Assembly (NCBI GenBank): GCA_016926695.1
Contig: JAFGOB010000125.1
Coordinates: 38,776 to 102,775, forward strand
Length of the DNA: 64,000 nucleotides
Origin: Dehalococcoidales bacterium
Lineage (GTDB): Bacteria > Chloroflexota > Dehalococcoidia > Dehalococcoidales > UBA3254
Direction of reading: 5' to 3'
In this document: in pieces, positions 35,283-45,509 of the stretch
Layout of the letters: every line of letters starts with the position of its first letter
Numbering within the stretch: position 1 is the stretch's first letter
Notes under the pieces: model-generated
What the model saw: only the letters and a program-made list of their open reading frames with translations
What the model was told of the DNA's origin: nothing
Database searches by the model: none
Made by a program: the position numbers and the translations under genes

Positions 35283-36640
35283 CAGTCAACTGGTCTCTGA
35301 TTGTTATACCTGTGGCTGTATTTGCCTTCTCCCTTATTGCCCTCTTCTGGCTTAGAAAATTCGGGCTGGGCCACCTGACAAAATGGATTAAAAAGGCCAA
35401 CTGGGAAGACGATAACATCCTTATGAATTCCATCCGGGGACCTTCCTCCCTTTTTTGTCTTGCATTGAGTATTTACCTCGGTATAACAGTCTCCAGCATT
35501 CCGGAAACCTGGAAAATTCCCCTGGGTCATGTCATTTGGACTCTCTTCCTCCTGGCCCTGGCCATGGCGTTATTGAGTCTTACTCACGGCCTGATCATGT
35601 ATTACGGCCGTAAACTTGATCTGCCCCCCAGGGCTGTGCTCCTGACTTACAATGTTACCCGGATCGTTATCCTGATAATCGTAATCCTGATCATCCTGGA
35701 CGTTTGGGGAGTACCGACCAGTCCGTTGCTATTGCTCATCGCCATTATGGTCCTGGTGGCCGTCATCGCCTTCAGGGACGCAGTCCCTAACCTTTTTGCC
35801 AGTTTTCATATGGCAGCAACTCAAACCATCAAAGTTGGTGATTATGTAAAGCTGGATACCAAAGAAGAAGGATATGTCACCAGCATGAGCTGGAATGCGA
35901 CCGCCATCCGTTCCCTGGACGGCAGTTCAATCCTTATCCCTAATAATCAGCTCATTCACCGTAAAGTTATCAACTACGGTCATCCGCTTAAAAAAGCCAG
36001 GGAGCCCTTCTACTTCAACACCCGGGTTCATATGGCAGAGCTGACAGGGCTGAAAGCCTCAAACCTGAGAGAAATGGCCGCAATCCTTAAAAAATCACCC
36101 GAGTCCGTTATTTACTATCACACTCATCATTTCCTTGAAGACCATCAATATCTTATTCCGGAACTCTCTAATGACTTCGCCATATGGGTAAAGGATGCGC
36201 TTGGCAATCCTGTTCTGGCGGAAAAATTGGCCAACGTAAATACCTTTGAATTTACCAGCCTGAGTCTTTTAAGAGAAAGTCTGCTAAATATTATCGAGGA
36301 AAACGCAGGAGAAGAATCTTTCCAGCACGAAGCTGCTCCGGGAAGAGAATTCTATTTTATGAACTCAATCAGCGTCATTTTACCCACACCCTATGCCGCG
36401 CATGACTTACGCGAATTTATTGAAGCTCTGCGAAAGATAAGTCCCAGCTCTTTGTATTTTCATGTGTTTGAGTCCAGGTTGCGGCTGGGCAAAGGTCTTA
36501 ACGATTTTTCTATCTGGCTGGAAGTAGACATGGATGAAATGGAACTAAGCCGCGAAATAGCCAGGATTGATCCTTATAATTTTACACTGGAGGGATTAAG
36601 ATCAGTACTCATTCAGACGATCGAAAAACGTATCAAGTAA
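35258..36640 (+). CDS. MscS-type mechanosensitive channel fused to tandem DUF5752 domains
   Basis: 460 aa. Four N-terminal membrane segments lead to the MscS pore/beta domain (LLLLIAIMVLVAVIAFRDAVPNLFASFHM... then IKVGDYVKLDTKEEGYVTSMSWNATAIRSLDGSSILIPNNQLI). The usual alpha-beta C-terminal cage is replaced by two similar regions, about 250-345 and 365-455. Each runs from an EPFYFN/REFYFM start through a central (SPESVIYYHTHHF / SPSSLYFHVFESR) block to NDFAIW/NDFSIW and a LRESLLNII/LRSVLIQTI end, which I read as DUF5752. Inference: an osmotic release channel with a cytoplasmic sensor module, encoded with trehalose genes. The N-terminus overlaps otsB. Confidence 0.85.
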   Translation: MRTVVDYLTVNWSLIVIPVAVFAFSLIALFWLRKFGLGHLTKWIKKANWEDDNILMNSIRGPSSLFCLALSIYLGITVSSIPETWKIPLGHVIWTLFLLALAMALLSLTHGLIMYYGRKLDLPPRAVLLTYNVTRIVILIIVILIILDVWGVPTSPLLLLIAIMVLVAVIAFRDAVPNLFASFHMAATQTIKVGDYVKLDTKEEGYVTSMSWNATAIRSLDGSSILIPNNQLIHRKVINYGHPLKKAREPFYFNTRVHMAELTGLKASNLREMAAILKKSPESVIYYHTHHFLEDHQYLIPELSNDFAIWVKDALGNPVLAEKLANVNTFEFTSLSLLRESLLNIIEENAGEESFQHEAAPGREFYFMNSISVILPTPYAAHDLREFIEALRKISPSSLYFHVFESRLRLGKGLNDFSIWLEVDMDEMELSREIARIDPYNFTLEGLRSVLIQTIEKRIK

Positions 36641-36678
36641 ACCTTTCCGATTATGAGCCCATTGTAGGTAAAAGCTGC

Positions 36679-37878
36679 ATGGATGAACTGGAGTTGCTGG
36701 CTGCAAATCTCAGTGGAAAGGTGATTCAAAATATCAATTCAACCTTCAGCGGAGGAGGTGTGGCGGAAATCCTTAGCCGTATCATACCCTTACTCGAACA
36801 ATTGGGAGTCGATGCCCGCTGGGAAATAATGAAAGGGAACGAGCGCTTCTTTCAGGTGACTAAAAAATTTCATAATGCCCTGCATAACCGCCATCAGGAA
36901 ATCGATTCGGCGGACTTCGACCTTTTCAGAGAAGTAACCAGCGAAAACTTGCAGCACCTGGACTTCAATGGAGATATTATCTTTATTCACGACCCGCAGC
37001 CTGTCGCTCTAATCCGGAAGAAACAGCAGGCAGGTAACAAATGGATCTGGAGATGCCATATCGATATCTCCAATCCCAGCGAGCTGGTCTGGGACTTTCT
37101 CAGGCCGTATATCACTCAGTACGACGCGGCGGTATTTTCTGCACCGGCTTTTTCTCCCGCGCTGCCCATTCGTCAGTTTCTGATATCTCCTTCAATTGAC
37201 CCGCTGAGCAATAAAAATAAAGAACTCCCTGAAGATGTTATAGATGCTATCATGTACAAATATAATATTCCCAGGGATAAACCGATTATTACACAGGTAT
37301 CCCGTTTCGATTACCTGAAAGACCCGGTCGGAGTTATTAAGGCTTTTGAACTGGTCAAAAAAAGCATCGATTGCCGGCTGGTTTTCGCCGGGGGTACAGC
37401 CAGCGATGATCCGGAATCTGATAATGTCCTTGCGGAAGTCAGGGAAATGGCCGATCACAATCCCGATATCCACGTCCTTCTTATTCCCCCGAACAGTGAC
37501 CTGGACATAAATGCCCTCCAAAGAGGATCAAACGTTATCATTCAAAAATCTCTGGGTGAAGGGTTCGGACTCACTGTCAGCGAAGCTTTATGGAAAGGAA
37601 AACCGGTTGTAGCTTCGGCAGTCGGGGGAATCCCCCTGCAAATCAGAGACAAACTGACCGGGCTTTTATCCCATGGAATTGAAGGCACGGCCTTCGCGAT
37701 CAGACAATTGCTCAGTAATCCGGACTATGCCAGATGGCTGGGCAATAACGGTAGAGAGCACGTTAAATACAACTTTCTTATCACCCGCCATCTGAAAGAC
37801 TACCTGGTCCTGTTTTTAACCCTGGAACACAATGACTCCGTTATCAGCATGCTTAACACCATGGCAAGACGACCCTGA
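36679..37878 (+). CDS. treT: Trehalose synthase of the TreT type (GT4 glycosyltransferase)
   Basis: 399 aa from the first usable ATG. TreT makes trehalose from a nucleotide-glucose and glucose. Signature parts: NINSTFSGGGVAEILSRIIPLLEQLGVDARWEIMKG, FHNALHNRHQ, FIHDPQPVALI, WRCHIDISNP, and the C-terminal GT4 EX7E region KSLGEGFGLTVSEALWKGKPVV. The frame continues upstream without a stop, and residues LSDYEPIVGKS, which match the usual TreT N-terminus, lie before this ATG. A GGAGGG at 36589-36594 suggests a non-canonical ATC (36601) or ATT start inside the MscS gene. Product otherwise intact. Confidence 0.88.
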   Translation: MDELELLAANLSGKVIQNINSTFSGGGVAEILSRIIPLLEQLGVDARWEIMKGNERFFQVTKKFHNALHNRHQEIDSADFDLFREVTSENLQHLDFNGDIIFIHDPQPVALIRKKQQAGNKWIWRCHIDISNPSELVWDFLRPYITQYDAAVFSAPAFSPALPIRQFLISPSIDPLSNKNKELPEDVIDAIMYKYNIPRDKPIITQVSRFDYLKDPVGVIKAFELVKKSIDCRLVFAGGTASDDPESDNVLAEVREMADHNPDIHVLLIPPNSDLDINALQRGSNVIIQKSLGEGFGLTVSEALWKGKPVVASAVGGIPLQIRDKLTGLLSHGIEGTAFAIRQLLSNPDYARWLGNNGREHVKYNFLITRHLKDYLVLFLTLEHNDSVISMLNTMARRP

Positions 37879-37989
37879 ACCCCGGCACAGGTTATCAGGT
37901 GGTATATGACTGGCTTGTACTGCCTGTTAGTATTATCCAGCAGGCCTGGAAATACTCGCCAGGCTTTTCCGGTAAACGAGGCCCGGAAT

Positions 37990-38661
37990 CTAGGCTTCTT
38001 TTTCAGCCTGCTCCATCATTTTTTCGATATCGCTGTTATTCCCTGCCATTACCAGGACATCCACATGACTGACAACCTCTTCCAGTGAAGGGTAAATAAG
38101 CCCTTCCTTACCTCTCTGTATCATCAGTACCACTACACCACCCTTGGATCCTGTGCTAAAACCGATGTCACCCAGCGTTTTTCCGATGAAGAACGGAGCA
38201 GCCCTGGCCTTGACTACACCCGATCCGTTGACCAGCGGAATATAATCTGAAACACCCTCTATGGTTAAAACGGGTCCTGTTCTGATAGCCGTATCTTTTT
38301 CCGGAAATATTACTTTATGTGCGCCTATACTGCGCAGGATCTCCCCGTGTAGCTCGTTATCCGCCCTGGCAACTATATACCTGACTCCCATTTTCTTTAA
38401 AAGAATAGCGATCATAACGCTGTTCTGTATAGATGCGCCTACCGTTACTACGGCCACATCATAACGGTCGATACCCAGCCTTCTTAAGGCCCCTTCTTCG
38501 GTTGCATCGGCCCGGACAGCATGTGTAACATGATCTCCAACTTCTTCTACCAGGTTCGATGATTTGTCAATCGCCAGGACTTCATAACCGGAATCATACA
38601 GGATGGTGGCCAGGCTCATTCCAAACCTGCCCAGTCCTATTACCGCCACTTGTTTGCTCAT
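37990..38661 (-). CDS. trkA: K+ uptake regulatory subunit TrkA/KtrA
   Basis: 223 aa. An RCK_N Rossmann domain opens with VAVIGLGRFGMSLATILYDSGYEVLAIDK, and an acidic residue at the end of the second strand suits NAD(H)/nucleotide binding. The RCK_C (TrkA_C) domain follows from about 135 (ARAAPFFIGKTLGDIGF...). It gates the K+ channel subunit encoded 11 nt upstream. One RCK pair makes it of the short KtrA type rather than the double E. coli TrkA. It converges with treT, about 110 nt away. Confidence 0.93.
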   Translation of the reverse strand: MSKQVAVIGLGRFGMSLATILYDSGYEVLAIDKSSNLVEEVGDHVTHAVRADATEEGALRRLGIDRYDVAVVTVGASIQNSVMIAILLKKMGVRYIVARADNELHGEILRSIGAHKVIFPEKDTAIRTGPVLTIEGVSDYIPLVNGSGVVKARAAPFFIGKTLGDIGFSTGSKGGVVVLMIQRGKEGLIYPSLEEVVSHVDVLVMAGNNSDIEKMMEQAEKEA

Positions 38662-38672
38662 AATATCATCTC

Positions 38673-40055
38673 CTATCCGATTCTAACGCTTTCCCGGGGA
38701 TATTCGATATCGGCTATAATCCGCCGGCGGCCTAGCGTAGCCATTAATACCAGCGGCCCCAGCCTTCCGATAAACATGGCAAGAATAACAATCACCTTTC
38801 CTCCAGTCGATAAATAGGGGGTAATACCGGTAGTCAGACCGACTGTGCTCAGGGCAGAGAAAGTCTCAAAAAATATCTTTTCAATTGCAAACGGCTCGCT
38901 AATTGAAAGCAGCAGCATTACCAGTCCTGCCATCCCCAGATAAAAAACGGTCAGAGTAATTGCTCTGTAAATTGTCTCATAAGGCAATTGCCTGCCGAAA
39001 ACATCTATCCTTGGTTTTCCTTTCAGTGTGCCGATTACTGTAGCTATCAGCACTCCGAAAGTATTGATTTTGATGCCCCCTGCCGTGGATCCGGATGAAC
39101 CTCCGATAAACATCAGTACTATGACGAAAAAAAGAGAACTAGATCTGAAACCGGCGACATCGATTGCGCTGAAGCCGGCTGTTCTGGGTATCACCGCCTG
39201 AAAAAAGGCCACCACCATTTTTTGGGGAACAGCCAGCGGACCAAGGGTAGCCGGGTTGGAATACTCCAGTCCGAAAATGATAAAGCTAGCCAATGTAATT
39301 AAAGCTAAAGTTGATACCAGTACCATTTTGCTATCGAGGGTTAATCTGTTAAATTTACGCTTGCTGAGTATATTGGCAATCACAATGTATCCGGTGCTGC
39401 CTGTGATTACCAGAAGAGCAGTGACAAGTAAAAATGGTGTATCCCCCTGGAATCCGGATACGCTTTTATAGTCGCCAAATATATCCATACCGCAGTTGTT
39501 AAATGCAGAAATAGAATGAAAAAAGGCGGTCCACAGAGAGGTTATCCCGTCACCCGTCACCAGCCCGCGAATATAAAAGATACAAACTCCCGCTAATTCT
39601 ATTATCAGTGAAAATAGCGCGACTTTCGCCACAATACCCAGCAGCCCGCCCAGCCGGTCAAGCCCCATGGACTCTGTAATAACCAGCCTCTCTCTTAGTC
39701 CGAACCTGCCCGCGAATAACATTAAAAGGACGGTGGCGCCCGTTATAAATCCCAGTCCTCCGATCTGAAATAATACCAGCAGTACTGCCTGGCCAAATGT
39801 GCTCCAGTGCGTACCCGTATCCACCACAACCAGGCCTGTTACGCATACCGCGGAGGTTGCGGTAAAGAACGCGTCCACCGGGGATGTAAATTGCCCGGAA
39901 CTGCTCGAAACAGGAAATATCAGCAGAATTGTTCCCAGTATGATCATACCGGCGAAACCGGCGACCAGTAAAAGCGTAGAGGAAAAGGGATTGCTGGATT
40001 TGGGGACTTTCAATGGCAACCTCAGGGCTCTTATCCCTGGTACCCTGAATACCAT
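38673..40055 (-). CDS. trkH: K+ transporter membrane subunit TrkH/KtrB
   Basis: 460 aa with four M1-P-M2 pore repeats. Selectivity glycines are visible in SAVCVTGLVVVDTG, FHSISAFNNCGMDIF, IPRTAGFSAID and FSALSTVGLTTGITP. With TrkA it takes up K+, the first osmotic response, while the facing otsA-treT operon makes the compatible solute. The chain start is preceded by a non-conserved basic segment. Complete. Confidence 0.93.
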   Translation of the reverse strand: MVFRVPGIRALRLPLKVPKSSNPFSSTLLLVAGFAGMIILGTILLIFPVSSSSGQFTSPVDAFFTATSAVCVTGLVVVDTGTHWSTFGQAVLLVLFQIGGLGFITGATVLLMLFAGRFGLRERLVITESMGLDRLGGLLGIVAKVALFSLIIELAGVCIFYIRGLVTGDGITSLWTAFFHSISAFNNCGMDIFGDYKSVSGFQGDTPFLLVTALLVITGSTGYIVIANILSKRKFNRLTLDSKMVLVSTLALITLASFIIFGLEYSNPATLGPLAVPQKMVVAFFQAVIPRTAGFSAIDVAGFRSSSLFFVIVLMFIGGSSGSTAGGIKINTFGVLIATVIGTLKGKPRIDVFGRQLPYETIYRAITLTVFYLGMAGLVMLLLSISEPFAIEKIFFETFSALSTVGLTTGITPYLSTGGKVIVILAMFIGRLGPLVLMATLGRRRIIADIEYPRESVRIG

Positions 40056-40280
40056 CGTATCAGATATCCTGGATCTTATCTTTTCTATAATTATTGCCTC
40101 GGATTGCTTTAATAACCGGATTAAGACACAAAACTGACCTTGAGATTTTCACACAGGCCTGCCAGTGCACAATTTATCCTAATTATATGCTGTTAATTTT
40201 GCCCCTGCAATCCGTTTTGAATGCTAATAAAAGAATATGGGGCCGTTTTCGGTATAAAAGGGGCCGTCACAGACCGTTTT

Positions 40281-40311
40281 TCACCGCCGAATTTTCTCTT
40301 TTCAGCGGTGA
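40281..40311. other. Gap 40056-40534 between trkH and rpsP: small inverted repeat only
   Basis: TCACCGC (40281-40287) and GCGGTGA (40305-40311) form a 7-bp stem with a long loop. The 479-bp gap otherwise shows only the rpsP promoter near its right end and, presumably, the divergent trkH promoter, for which I see no clear boxes. No gene is supported. Confidence 0.3.
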
Positions 40312-40457
40312 CAGGATTCAGGATAAATAATTGAAAATTAGGTTATATAATATAGATAGAACCAGGGCAAAATGGGGGAAAACCGGCCCGAATGATGATT
40401 AAATGGTCCGTTTAAAGCTGGAATACGTTTTTTGAACTATGATTATTTCCGGTTTAG

Positions 40458-40487
40458 TTGACACAAAGCAGCTTTTTGGTGCATAAT
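40458..40487 (+). promoter_or_regulatory. Promoter of rpsP-khpA
   Basis: TTGACA (40458-40463), 18-bp spacer and CATAAT (40482-40487), with the start predicted near 40494 and the rpsP ATG at 40535. The spacing and -35 match are good; the -10 differs at one base. Confidence 0.6.
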
Positions 40488-40534
40488 TACCCTATACTAA
40501 GAATGGTTTTGAAAGCTGAAGGAAATTATAAAAG

Positions 40535-40804
40535 ATGGTAAAAATCAAACTACGCAGAGTCGGAGCAACTAAACAACCGAGCTATAGACTGGTCGTTGCG
40601 GATTCAAGGTCATCACGGGATGGAAAATTCATCAACATCATTGGTCATTATAATCCTCGCTCCCAGCCGGAGGAACTGGTTGTTGATGAACAGCAAGCTT
40701 TAGATTGGCTCAAACAAGGTGCTCAACCAACGGCTACTGTCGCCAGATTGTTAAACAAGGCAGGCATCTTAGATAAGTTTAACGGAAGCAAGGAGAAACC
40801 ATGA
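40535..40804 (+). CDS. rpsP: 30S ribosomal protein bS16
   Basis: 89 aa. [40 protein letters not shown] is the diagnostic S16 start, and the [30 protein letters not shown] end is also conserved. GAAGGA lies upstream. It overlaps khpA by 4 nt (ATGA), the usual order in many bacteria; rimM and trmD, often next, are not here. Confidence 0.97.
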   Translation: MVKIKLRRVGATKQPSYRLVVADSRSSRDGKFINIIGHYNPRSQPEELVVDEQQALDWLKQGAQPTATVARLLNKAGILDKFNGSKEKP

Positions 40805-41028
40805 GAGAGCTACTTGAATACATCGTCAAAACCATTGTGGATGCTCCGGACAAGGTAGTAATTACCGAAGAGACCAACGAACAGGGTGTAACTTTCAAAT
40901 TGCAGGTTGCAGATGAAGACAAGGGGAGGGTGATAGGCAAGCAGGGGCGGATAGTTGAAGCGATGCGTACACTCCTGAGGGTAAAAGCTGCCAAACTGGG
41001 CACAAGAGCAACCTTGCAAATCCTTTAA
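40801..41028 (+). CDS. khpA: KH domain RNA-binding protein KhpA
   Basis: 75 aa with a single type-II KH domain. The GXXG loop is [16 protein letters not shown]. KhpA (YlqC) binds RNA, often with KhpB, and affects cell-size and ribosome-linked processes. Translationally coupled to rpsP. The converging atpC gene ends 162 nt away. Confidence 0.93.
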   Translation: MRELLEYIVKTIVDAPDKVVITEETNEQGVTFKLQVADEDKGRVIGKQGRIVEAMRTLLRVKAAKLGTRATLQIL

Positions 41029-41062
41029 AAAGCTACTAAAACCTAACCCGTGCCTAGCTTTT
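41026..41062. terminator. Weak bidirectional terminator between khpA and atpC
   Basis: AAAAGCTA (about 41028-41035) and TAGCTTTT (41055-41062) are complementary, so each strand would end an 8-bp stem in a short T/A run. The stem is short and the 19-nt loop long, hence low confidence. Confidence 0.3.
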
Positions 41063-41190
41063 ACTTGGAACGAGCTGGAATGATTGGTTGTAGCTAAATT
41101 TGTTTCAGCCCGTTTTTTTTGTTGCCTTTAATTATTGTCATTTTCCTTCGAAATACGCAGTTGATTCCTTTTTATTCAGGTCATACGCGG

Positions 41191-41613
41191 CTACGATTGC
41201 ATTTGTTTCTTTTTCCGCTTTCTTTCAACCGTATGAATACGTGCAATAGCACGGTGCAGGGCCGCCTCAGCCATAGCCGTTTCCACCTGTGATGTCGGGT
41301 GAGAAAGCGCTTCTTGAGCCCTTCTCTTGGCTTCTTCAGCCCGCTGTACGTCAATTTCTTCAGCCCTTTCAGCAGCATCCGCAAGCACAATAACCCTGCC
41401 GGCCCGGACTTCGAGAAATCCGCCGCTGATAGCCATTACGTATTCATCTCCTGATTTTCTGGCAACAAGCTCCCCCGGATTCAGGACAGTCATCAATGGA
41501 GCATGCTGAGGTAAAATACCCAGTTCGCCGTCTTTCCCTGGAGCTGTAACAATATCCACATCATCCGAAAATACGACGCGTTCTGCCGTTACTATTTCTA
41601 ACTTAATTGTCAT
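41191..41613 (-). CDS. atpC: ATP synthase epsilon subunit
   Basis: 140 aa. The N-terminal beta-sandwich has the conserved KLEIVTAERVVFSDDVDIVTAPGKDGELGILPQHAPLMTVLNPGEL, and the C-terminal helical hairpin follows (ERAEEIDVQRAEEAKRRAQEAL). It couples rotation between the gamma shaft and the c-ring and can inhibit ATP hydrolysis. A long Lys/Arg tail ends the protein. Last gene of the operon, 9 nt after atpD. Confidence 0.95.
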   Translation of the reverse strand: MTIKLEIVTAERVVFSDDVDIVTAPGKDGELGILPQHAPLMTVLNPGELVARKSGDEYVMAISGGFLEVRAGRVIVLADAAERAEEIDVQRAEEAKRRAQEALSHPTSQVETAMAEAALHRAIARIHTVERKRKKKQMQS

Positions 41614-41622
41614 TTCCCCGGC

Positions 41623-43029
<1,407 letters not shown>

Positions 43030-43887
43030 CTATACTATTGCCGATGCTCCACCTACGATATCCAGTATTTCCGTCGTAATAGCTTCCTGCCTGGCTTTAT
43101 AATAAGCCAGGGTTAATGACTGTAACAACTCATTTGCGCTCTCGGTCGCATTACGCATAGCTACCATACGCGCCGACTGTTCGCTGGCGATAGATTCCAG
43201 AATTGCATGATATATCTCTGATTCAACAAAGCGTGGAAGAAGTAAATTCAGCACCCCCTCCGGGTCCGGTTCGAAGATAAACTCCGAGCATTTTTTCCCC
43301 TGGGACTCTTTCGGAACAATGGGGAGAATGCGCTTCATCTCCGGTACCTGCCGCATGGTATTATAAAAACGGGCATATGTAATATAGGCCTCATCAATCA
43401 GGCCGCTGGAATAGTCCTCGATAATAATGCGGGATATCGGCAGGGTATCCAGCAGACCCGGTTTATCACCCATCTTGCTGAATTCTGCACGTATTTCACC
43501 GCCATACCTTCTCATGTAATCTATGCCCCGTTTGCCTACCAGTATAAGCGATACAGGCTTTTTCTCTTCAAGTATAAAGGTGGCTGTTCTGCGGTTTACA
43601 TTGGACTCCAGCCCCCCTGATAGGCCACGGTCCGGTGTGATATGCACCACGGCTGCTTTTTTAACCGGTCTTACCCTCAGTAACGGATGGCTTTCTTCAT
43701 CGCTTTTCGGCAGAGCTGCCAGGTCCGCTATTACCTGCTCGATCTTGTCTGTATAGGGCCTCCCGGCCAGTCCTCGCTCCTGTGCTTTACGCATCTTGGA
43801 ACTGGCTATCATCTCCATTGCCCGCGTTATCTTGGCTGTATTCTGAACACCGCGTATACGCCGCCGAATTAGTCGAGTATTAGGCAT
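43030..43887 (-). CDS. atpG: ATP synthase gamma subunit
   Basis: 285 aa, the rotating shaft of F1. The N-terminal coiled coil RLIRRRIRGVQNTAKITRAMEMIASSKMRKAQ and the C-terminal ESIASEQSARMVAMRNATESANELLQSLTLAYYKARQEAITTEILDIVGGASAI are both conserved, with the Rossmann-like middle in between. Complete. Confidence 0.97.
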   Translation of the reverse strand: MPNTRLIRRRIRGVQNTAKITRAMEMIASSKMRKAQERGLAGRPYTDKIEQVIADLAALPKSDEESHPLLRVRPVKKAAVVHITPDRGLSGGLESNVNRRTATFILEEKKPVSLILVGKRGIDYMRRYGGEIRAEFSKMGDKPGLLDTLPISRIIIEDYSSGLIDEAYITYARFYNTMRQVPEMKRILPIVPKESQGKKCSEFIFEPDPEGVLNLLLPRFVESEIYHAILESIASEQSARMVAMRNATESANELLQSLTLAYYKARQEAITTEILDIVGGASAIV

Positions 43888-43924
43888 TTTATCAGGCTAC
43901 CTTATCAGATGATTACTTACACTA

Positions 43925-45436
43925 CTATAAAGTCATACCCTGCTTATATTGCTGTATCGAGGCTTTAAGGCCCTCTTCCAGATCACGGTTAAGTTCCTTT
44001 TTTCCGCCGATAGATTTCAGCAGGTCCGCTGCCGAGGCTTCCATATACCTGTGGAGTCCGCTTTCAAAAGCGCTGATTTTCTCCTCCGGGATATCGTCCA
44101 GAAATCCGTTATTGACCGCAAAGAGAATAGTCACCTGTTTTTCTATCGACATCGGTGAAAACACCGGCTGCTTGAGTACCTCGATAATCCTTTTTCCCCT
44201 GTTCAACTGGTCTCTGGTGGCTTTGTCCAGTTCAGCGCCTCCAAAAGAGGCAAAGGCTTCCAGTGATTGGTATTGAGACAGCTCTCCTTTAAGTCTTCCG
44301 GATACCTGCCTCATGGCCTTGGTCTGAGCTGAACTACCGACACGGGAGACTGAGAGTCCTACATTCACTGCCGGACGAATATCGGAGTTGAACAGGTCCG
44401 CTTCCAGGAATATTTGTCCGTCTGTAATGGAAATAACATTGGTCGGGATATATGCTGAAATGTCTCCTGCCTGTGTTTCGATGATGGGCAGCGCCGTCAG
44501 GGAACCGCCGCCGTTTTCAGGGGAAAGTTTGGCCGCTCGCTCCAGAAGACGGCTGTGCAGATAAAATACATCACCGGGATAGGCTTCACGCCCGGGTGGA
44601 CGGCGAAGAAGCAGCGAAAGTTGACGATATGACCAGGCATGCTTTGAAAGATCGTCATATATCACCAGGGCATCTTTCCCGGCTTCCATAAACTCTTCTC
44701 CCATAGCACATCCTGCATATGGCGCCAGGTATTGCAGAGCGGCGGAATCCGAAGCATTGGCAGCCACCACGATAGTATGTTCCATCGCCCCGTTTTCTTC
44801 CAGGGCCGCTACTACCTGGGCCACTTTTGAGGCTTTTTGTCCGATGGCAACGTAAATGCAAATCAGATCCTGGCCCTTCTGATTGACGATGGTATCCAGT
44901 CCGATTGCGGTTTTACCGGTAGTTCTATCCCCGATAATCAGTTCACGCTGTCCGCGGCCGATTGGAATTAGGCTGTCAATAGCTTTAATTCCGGTCTGGA
45001 CCGGAGTGTTTACCGGTGCTCTTACAACCACGTTGGGCGCTATCCTTTCAATAGGACGGGTCCTGGAGGTCTTGATCTGGCCTTTACCGTCTATGGGACG
45101 GCCGAGTGAGTCTACAACCCTCCCGATAAGCGCATCCCCCACCGGCACTTCAGCGATCCTGCCGGTAGTTTTTACTTCATCGCCTTCTTTCAGCTTTGAA
45201 CAATCTCCCATGATGACAGCAGAGACACTGTCTTCTTCAAGGTTAAGAGCTATGCCGATGATATTGTGCGGAAATTCCAGCAACTCATTATATTTACAAC
45301 CGGATAGCCCATGAATCCTGGCAATCCCGTCCCCAACTTCCATAACAGTGCCGACATCGGTTACCGTCACTGCCATGCCGAATTGTTCGATCTGCTGTCT
45401 TATGACCGAAACGATATCCTGTCCTTTTATCGCCAT
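43925..45436 (-). CDS. atpA: ATP synthase alpha subunit
   Basis: 503 aa. Non-catalytic nucleotide-binding subunit of F1 with P-loop [15 protein letters not shown] and the Arg-finger region [22 protein letters not shown] precedes the ATG by 6 nt. Upstream lies not atpH but an acetyl-CoA synthetase gene, separated by a 14-bp GC-rich hairpin. Confidence 0.98.
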   Translation of the reverse strand: MAIKGQDIVSVIRQQIEQFGMAVTVTDVGTVMEVGDGIARIHGLSGCKYNELLEFPHNIIGIALNLEEDSVSAVIMGDCSKLKEGDEVKTTGRIAEVPVGDALIGRVVDSLGRPIDGKGQIKTSRTRPIERIAPNVVVRAPVNTPVQTGIKAIDSLIPIGRGQRELIIGDRTTGKTAIGLDTIVNQKGQDLICIYVAIGQKASKVAQVVAALEENGAMEHTIVVAANASDSAALQYLAPYAGCAMGEEFMEAGKDALVIYDDLSKHAWSYRQLSLLLRRPPGREAYPGDVFYLHSRLLERAAKLSPENGGGSLTALPIIETQAGDISAYIPTNVISITDGQIFLEADLFNSDIRPAVNVGLSVSRVGSSAQTKAMRQVSGRLKGELSQYQSLEAFASFGGAELDKATRDQLNRGKRIIEVLKQPVFSPMSIEKQVTILFAVNNGFLDDIPEEKISAFESGLHRYMEASAADLLKSIGGKKELNRDLEEGLKASIQQYKQGMTL

Positions 45437-45455
45437 AAGTTACCTCGTTTACCAC

Positions 45456-45487
45456 TCCCTCCTCCCCTGTTTCCAGGGGAGGAGGGA
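45456..45487 (-). terminator. Strong hairpin between acs and atpA
   Basis: TCCCTCCTCCCCTG (45456-45469) pairs perfectly with 45474-45487 across a 4-nt loop. On the transcribed minus strand it stands 23 nt after the acs stop and 20 nt before the atpA start. No T-run follows, so it is more likely an RNA-processing or attenuating hairpin than a full terminator. Confidence 0.55.
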
Positions 45488-45509
45488 CAAATTTCTTATT
45501 GTCCGGTGA

